Shown here piece after piece: positions 11,830-14,487 of a stretch of 14,487 nucleotides of DNA. This DNA is from Gammaproteobacteria bacterium (GTDB lineage: Bacteria > Pseudomonadota > Gammaproteobacteria > Chromatiales > Chromatiaceae). The notes below the pieces were generated by a model that saw only the letters and a program-made list of their open reading frames with translations, was not told the DNA's origin and ran no database searches. The position numbers were made by a program, and so were the translations under genes. Numbering within the stretch: position 1 is the first letter of the stretch; each line of letters begins with the position of its first letter. Location of the stretch: assembly GCA_008080925.1 (NCBI GenBank), contig VMDJ01000030.1, positions 1-14,487 on the forward strand. The letters run 5' to 3'.

Positions 11830-13284
11830 TTAACGAATTTGATCATCCAAGGCGCGCTTTTCCGCCTTGAACAATTTTCGTCGTGAATCGACCAGTGCGT
11901 TCTCGTAAAAAGATAACCTTGGTTGATTCATGGCTATGTCTAACTGTGCAATCGCTTCTTCGAGTTGTCCATTCAGATAATAGGCCTCTGCCTTGTAGCG
12001 ATGCGCGGTAACCACTTGACCAGACTCGCCATAAGCGCGGGATAAAAGGCTAAATAACGAGGGAGTTTTCACCTCAAGTTCGACCAGTCGCTCGATGTTT
12101 TCTATGACCTCATTCCAACGTTGTAGCTTCATCGCCATGTCAGCGCGAACGGTGTTTAGTGCAATGTTCAGCGGTTTTTGTTGCAGTGCAGCATCGAGGC
12201 GAGCAAAAGCGGTTGTTGGATCGCCAAGCTGAGCATCCAGTTGGCTGAGCGTGATGACAAAATCGATCGTGTCTGGATGCTTCTTAATCAGATCACGCAA
12301 AACGGTTTGTGCCTCTTTGTAACGTTTAAGCTTGAGTAAAGTGAGTGCTTGTTCGTAAAGCTTGGCGTCACGCAGACGCAGACGACCGTCTTCTAATTGT
12401 CCTTTGAGTGCAACGAGGTGCTGTTCGTGATTGATAGCGGCCTCAACACGTAAACGCGATTTGACCAAGTGATAACGTAAGCTGTCTTCGTTTTGGATGT
12501 AAGGGTAACGACTCGCCAAATCAATCGATTCAGCAGTCCGATTAGTACTGATCGGGTGGGTCATTAAGAACTCCGGTAGCTTACTGTCGTAAACCCGGTT
12601 CGCTTTGCCCATGCGCGAAAAGAATGCAGGCATCGCATTGGGTGAGAAGCCTGATTCAGCTAAGACATCAATACCCACACGATCAGCTTCTTGCTCATTA
12701 GCGCGAGTGAAGTTGATTTGTTCTTGAAGGATGGCAGCTTGTCCACCTGCTGCCGCTGCAACACCGGCATCACCGCCAACGGCTACGCCCAATGCAATCG
12801 CTGCTATTAATACAGCTGCATTGGGGATCGCCATATTTTGTGCAGTTTCCCATGCACGAAAAAGGTGTTGCTGGCTGACGTGAGCGATCTCGTGTGCAAC
12901 AACGGCGGCAAGTTCACTTTCGGTTTCGGTGGTGGCGATTAAGCCGGTATAAACACCAATATGGCCAGCAGGTCCGGCAAAGGCATTGATTTGCGGGTTA
13001 TCTATCAGAAAGAAGTGAAAGTCCTGTCCCGAGGCATCGCTATTTTTGACCAAGCGTTGGCCAAGCTCTTGGATGTAGTCACTGAGGATGAGATCGGTGA
13101 GTACGGCCTGATTACGTCGTACGCTGCGCATGAATGCTTGTCCAAGTTGGCGTTCTTGCTTTGGCGTCATTAGACGATTGGCACTGTTCCCCAGTTCAGG
13201 CAGCTCAATATTCAATGCATAGCTGGATGTGCTAACTATGCTGATGATGCAAAGAGTGATAAGCGCTTTTTTGAAGAATGTCAT
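11830..13284 (-). CDS. bepA: BepA-like periplasmic M48 metalloprotease/chaperone with TPR region
   Basis: BepA assists outer-membrane protein (LptD, BAM) assembly and degrades stalled substrates in the periplasm. The 484 residues match the E. coli protein in length (about 487). The signal peptide is at about 1-23. The M48 domain has HEIAHVSQQH at 131-140, with zinc ligands H131 and H135 and catalytic E132, the third ligand region NEQEADRVG at 196-204 (E199), and MTHPISTNR at 241-249, whose H243 corresponds to the regulatory histidine of E. coli BepA. A glycine/alanine-rich segment lies at about 155-186. The part after about 290 is helical with TPR-like repeats (ALTLLKLKRYKEAQTVLRDLI and later copies). 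The start has no strong Shine-Dalgarno site; a CGGGT/ACCCG dyad lies just upstream. The next gene upstream ends 26 bases away. Confidence 0.93.
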   Translation of the reverse strand: MTFFKKALITLCIISIVSTSSYALNIELPELGNSANRLMTPKQERQLGQAFMRSVRRNQAVLTDLILSDYIQELGQRLVKNSDASGQDFHFFLIDNPQINAFAGPAGHIGVYTGLIATTETESELAAVVAHEIAHVSQQHLFRAWETAQNMAIPNAAVLIAAIALGVAVGGDAGVAAAAGGQAAILQEQINFTRANEQEADRVGIDVLAESGFSPNAMPAFFSRMGKANRVYDSKLPEFLMTHPISTNRTAESIDLASRYPYIQNEDSLRYHLVKSRLRVEAAINHEQHLVALKGQLEDGRLRLRDAKLYEQALTLLKLKRYKEAQTVLRDLIKKHPDTIDFVITLSQLDAQLGDPTTAFARLDAALQQKPLNIALNTVRADMAMKLQRWNEVIENIERLVELEVKTPSLFSLLSRAYGESGQVVTAHRYKAEAYYLNGQLEEAIAQLDIAMNQPRLSFYENALVDSRRKLFKAEKRALDDQIR

Positions 13285-13310
13285 GCGGGTTAGTTTACCC
13301 GTTAGCGGGC

Positions 13311-14487
13311 TTAGTTAAGTTGAATGCGTTGACCCCATGGAGTCTTTTCTTTGCCTTTGACGAGCCAGATCACTGGAAAGTTCGGCTCTACCTTGGGAAA
13401 AGTGCCCTCTGCATCCGTAAAGTAAACCATTAATGCTGGATTGATGCCGTGTTTGTTCAAATGATCGAACACGGGACGGAAGTCAGTACCGCCGCCGCCA
13501 GTGATTTGGGACGGACATTCAAACTCTTCCCATGGTTCAAACGTCCAAGGGCAGTTATCTGCTAAGGCTGAATCACAAGCGTATAGATTGATTCGAGCGC
13601 GCATCTGACCCTTGAGTGCATCGATCTCAGATAAAAATTCATTAATCTCATTCGCTTTGATAGAGCCACTGGTATCAATGGCAACCGTAATATCGAGTTG
13701 AGCGCTTTTTAATGACGGTAAAATCGCATCACCTTCTCGGCGTGATGGACGCATATAGCTGAAGTCATCACGCGCAATGGCTGTCATATATCGTGCTAAC
13801 AACATGCGCCATGGCAGTTGGGGCTGTAGCAGATGATCAATGATGCGCGCCATGGTGCCACCGAGCTTGCCGGCTTGTATGGCTTGTTGAGCGGCGCCGG
13901 CCAATCGCTGTTGCCACTGCACATCGAGCGTGTCGCGCTCTTCAGGTGTCAGTGGTGGGGGTGCTGGATCACCTTGGTCACTTTCGTTTTCAGGTTCGGT
14001 TTGAGTATCGGGTTCACCCATATCTGCTTGCGGGGCATTATCGGACTTTTTACCGGACTCACCTTGCTCGCTGTGCTGCTTGGGCAGGCCGCCTTTACCT
14101 TCTTGCTCATCAGAAGGTGATTGTTCCTGCTGGCGTTGCTCTTTCAGCTGTTGCTCGGCATCTTCAGGTGACTTGCCTTGCTGACCGCCACCGCCTTCGT
14201 TTTCTTTGTCGTATAGGTGTTGGTCAAGCGTTTCAGTTTGATCGTTGTCATCCAGTAATGGATAAATCTCTTCAGCGGTCATGCCCAGATAGAGCGGCAT
14301 AATGTTGGCATTCGGTGGTGGCTTCAGTCCGTCATCTATCAATAACGGATTAATCGCATAGTCGCATGCAAGGTCCCAACGGTGTTTAACGCGATGCTTG
14401 CGTCGTGCGAAATGTGAAAGAGCGCAATGCAGGGCTTCATGCGCCAACATGAATTGCGTTTGCTCAACTGACAGGCTTTCGATGTAT
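13311..14487 (-). CDS. VWA/metallopeptidase-like (DUF2201-type) protein, N-terminus cut by window edge
   Basis: The frame stays open to the right edge, so the true start lies outside; the first in-window Met is at 14450, and residues are counted from it. An N-terminal putative metallopeptidase domain has AHEALHCALSH at 3-13 (HExxH) and WDLACDYAINP at 25-35. A linker rich in Gln, Glu, Gly and Ser fills about 82-170. The C-terminal VWA-like domain carries the metal-binding DTSGS at 259-263, T322 in GGGGTDF, and D346 in YFTDAEG. Relatives are often encoded beside a MoxR-type AAA+ ATPase, which, if present, would be beyond the right edge. The exact role is unknown; a chaperone or cofactor-insertion function with the ATPase is the usual proposal. 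There is no sign of decay in the visible part. Confidence 0.9.
   Translation of the reverse strand, partial: YIESLSVEQTQFMLAHEALHCALSHFARRKHRVKHRWDLACDYAINPLLIDDGLKPPPNANIMPLYLGMTAEEIYPLLDDNDQTETLDQHLYDKENEGGGGQQGKSPEDAEQQLKEQRQQEQSPSDEQEGKGGLPKQHSEQGESGKKSDNAPQADMGEPDTQTEPENESDQGDPAPPPLTPEERDTLDVQWQQRLAGAAQQAIQAGKLGGTMARIIDHLLQPQLPWRMLLARYMTAIARDDFSYMRPSRREGDAILPSLKSAQLDITVAIDTSGSIKANEINEFLSEIDALKGQMRARINLYACDSALADNCPWTFEPWEEFECPSQITGGGGTDFRPVFDHLNKHGINPALMVYFTDAEGTFPKVEPNFPVIWLVKGKEKTPWGQRIQLN

Noticed and set aside
13833..14302. Open plus-strand frames opposite the VWA protein
   Set aside because: They arise from the Gln/Glu/Gly-rich linker codons read backwards; the minus-strand frame has the HExxH and DTSGS motifs.
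1..14487. tRNA genes, CRISPR arrays, insertion sequences or attachment sites
   Set aside because: I saw no cloverleaf-like sequence, no regularly spaced repeats, no transposase-like frame and no flanking terminal repeats; the only dispersed repeats are the short GGTCA copies before folX.

Overview
The window reads as chromosome of a Gram-negative, probably sulfur-oxidising gammaproteobacterium. The evidence is a periplasmic thiosulfate-oxidation set (SoxX, SoxY, SoxZ, SoxA), a lipid A-type acyltransferase, a BepA-like periplasmic metallochaperone/protease, and a GTP cyclohydrolase I and a FolX that closely resemble the E. coli proteins. A soxXYZA operon without soxB or soxCD beside it is the arrangement known from Thiomicrospira-type bacteria. 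I place the organism near Thiomicrospira/Methylophaga (Thiotrichales) by inference only; nothing here fixes the genus. There are no rRNA or tRNA genes, CRISPR arrays or transposases.

Left edge (1-1862): a short membrane-protein frame, possibly a gene remnant, overlaps by ATGA a small winged-helix-like protein that ends in a strong intrinsic terminator. On the opposite strand lie a membrane fatty acid hydroxylase/sterol desaturase-family enzyme, whose last codons run through that terminator, and a glycosyltransferase that has lost its N-terminal half.

Pterin/folate operon (about 1863-6537, plus strand): folX, folE, a short-chain dehydrogenase (SDR), a small HNH-type protein, a DUF429-like protein, a pterin-4a-carbinolamine dehydratase and pabB. 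Nearly every junction overlaps or is separated by a few bases. FolE makes dihydroneopterin triphosphate and FolX epimerises it. The SDR could supply the reductase and the dehydratase could recycle a used tetrahydropterin, so the operon looks built for a tetrahydromonapterin-type cofactor, with pabB feeding p-aminobenzoate to folate. No aromatic amino acid hydroxylase is present. Two proteins of nuclease-like fold (HNH and DUF429) sit in the middle of the operon; this is the least explained feature of the window.

Middle (6534-9321): pabB converges on galU, the two stop codons overlapping. galU is the last gene of a minus-strand trio with a rhodanese-domain protein and an uncharacterised HExxH protein. 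Divergently transcribed from the trio is an LpxL/HtrB-family acyltransferase, which ends at a bidirectional terminator shared with soxA.

Sox operon (9382-11585, minus strand): soxX-soxY-soxZ-soxA, each gene with a good ribosome binding site, a strong hairpin between soxZ and soxA, and a long, hairpin-rich leader in front of soxX.

Right edge (11830-14487, minus strand): a BepA-like M48 metallopeptidase with a TPR-type C-terminal region, preceded by a VWA/metallopeptidase-like (DUF2201-type) protein that is cut by the window end. Intergenic stretches are short. The two longest, 1863-2059 and 11607-11829, hold the probable control regions of the pterin and sox operons.
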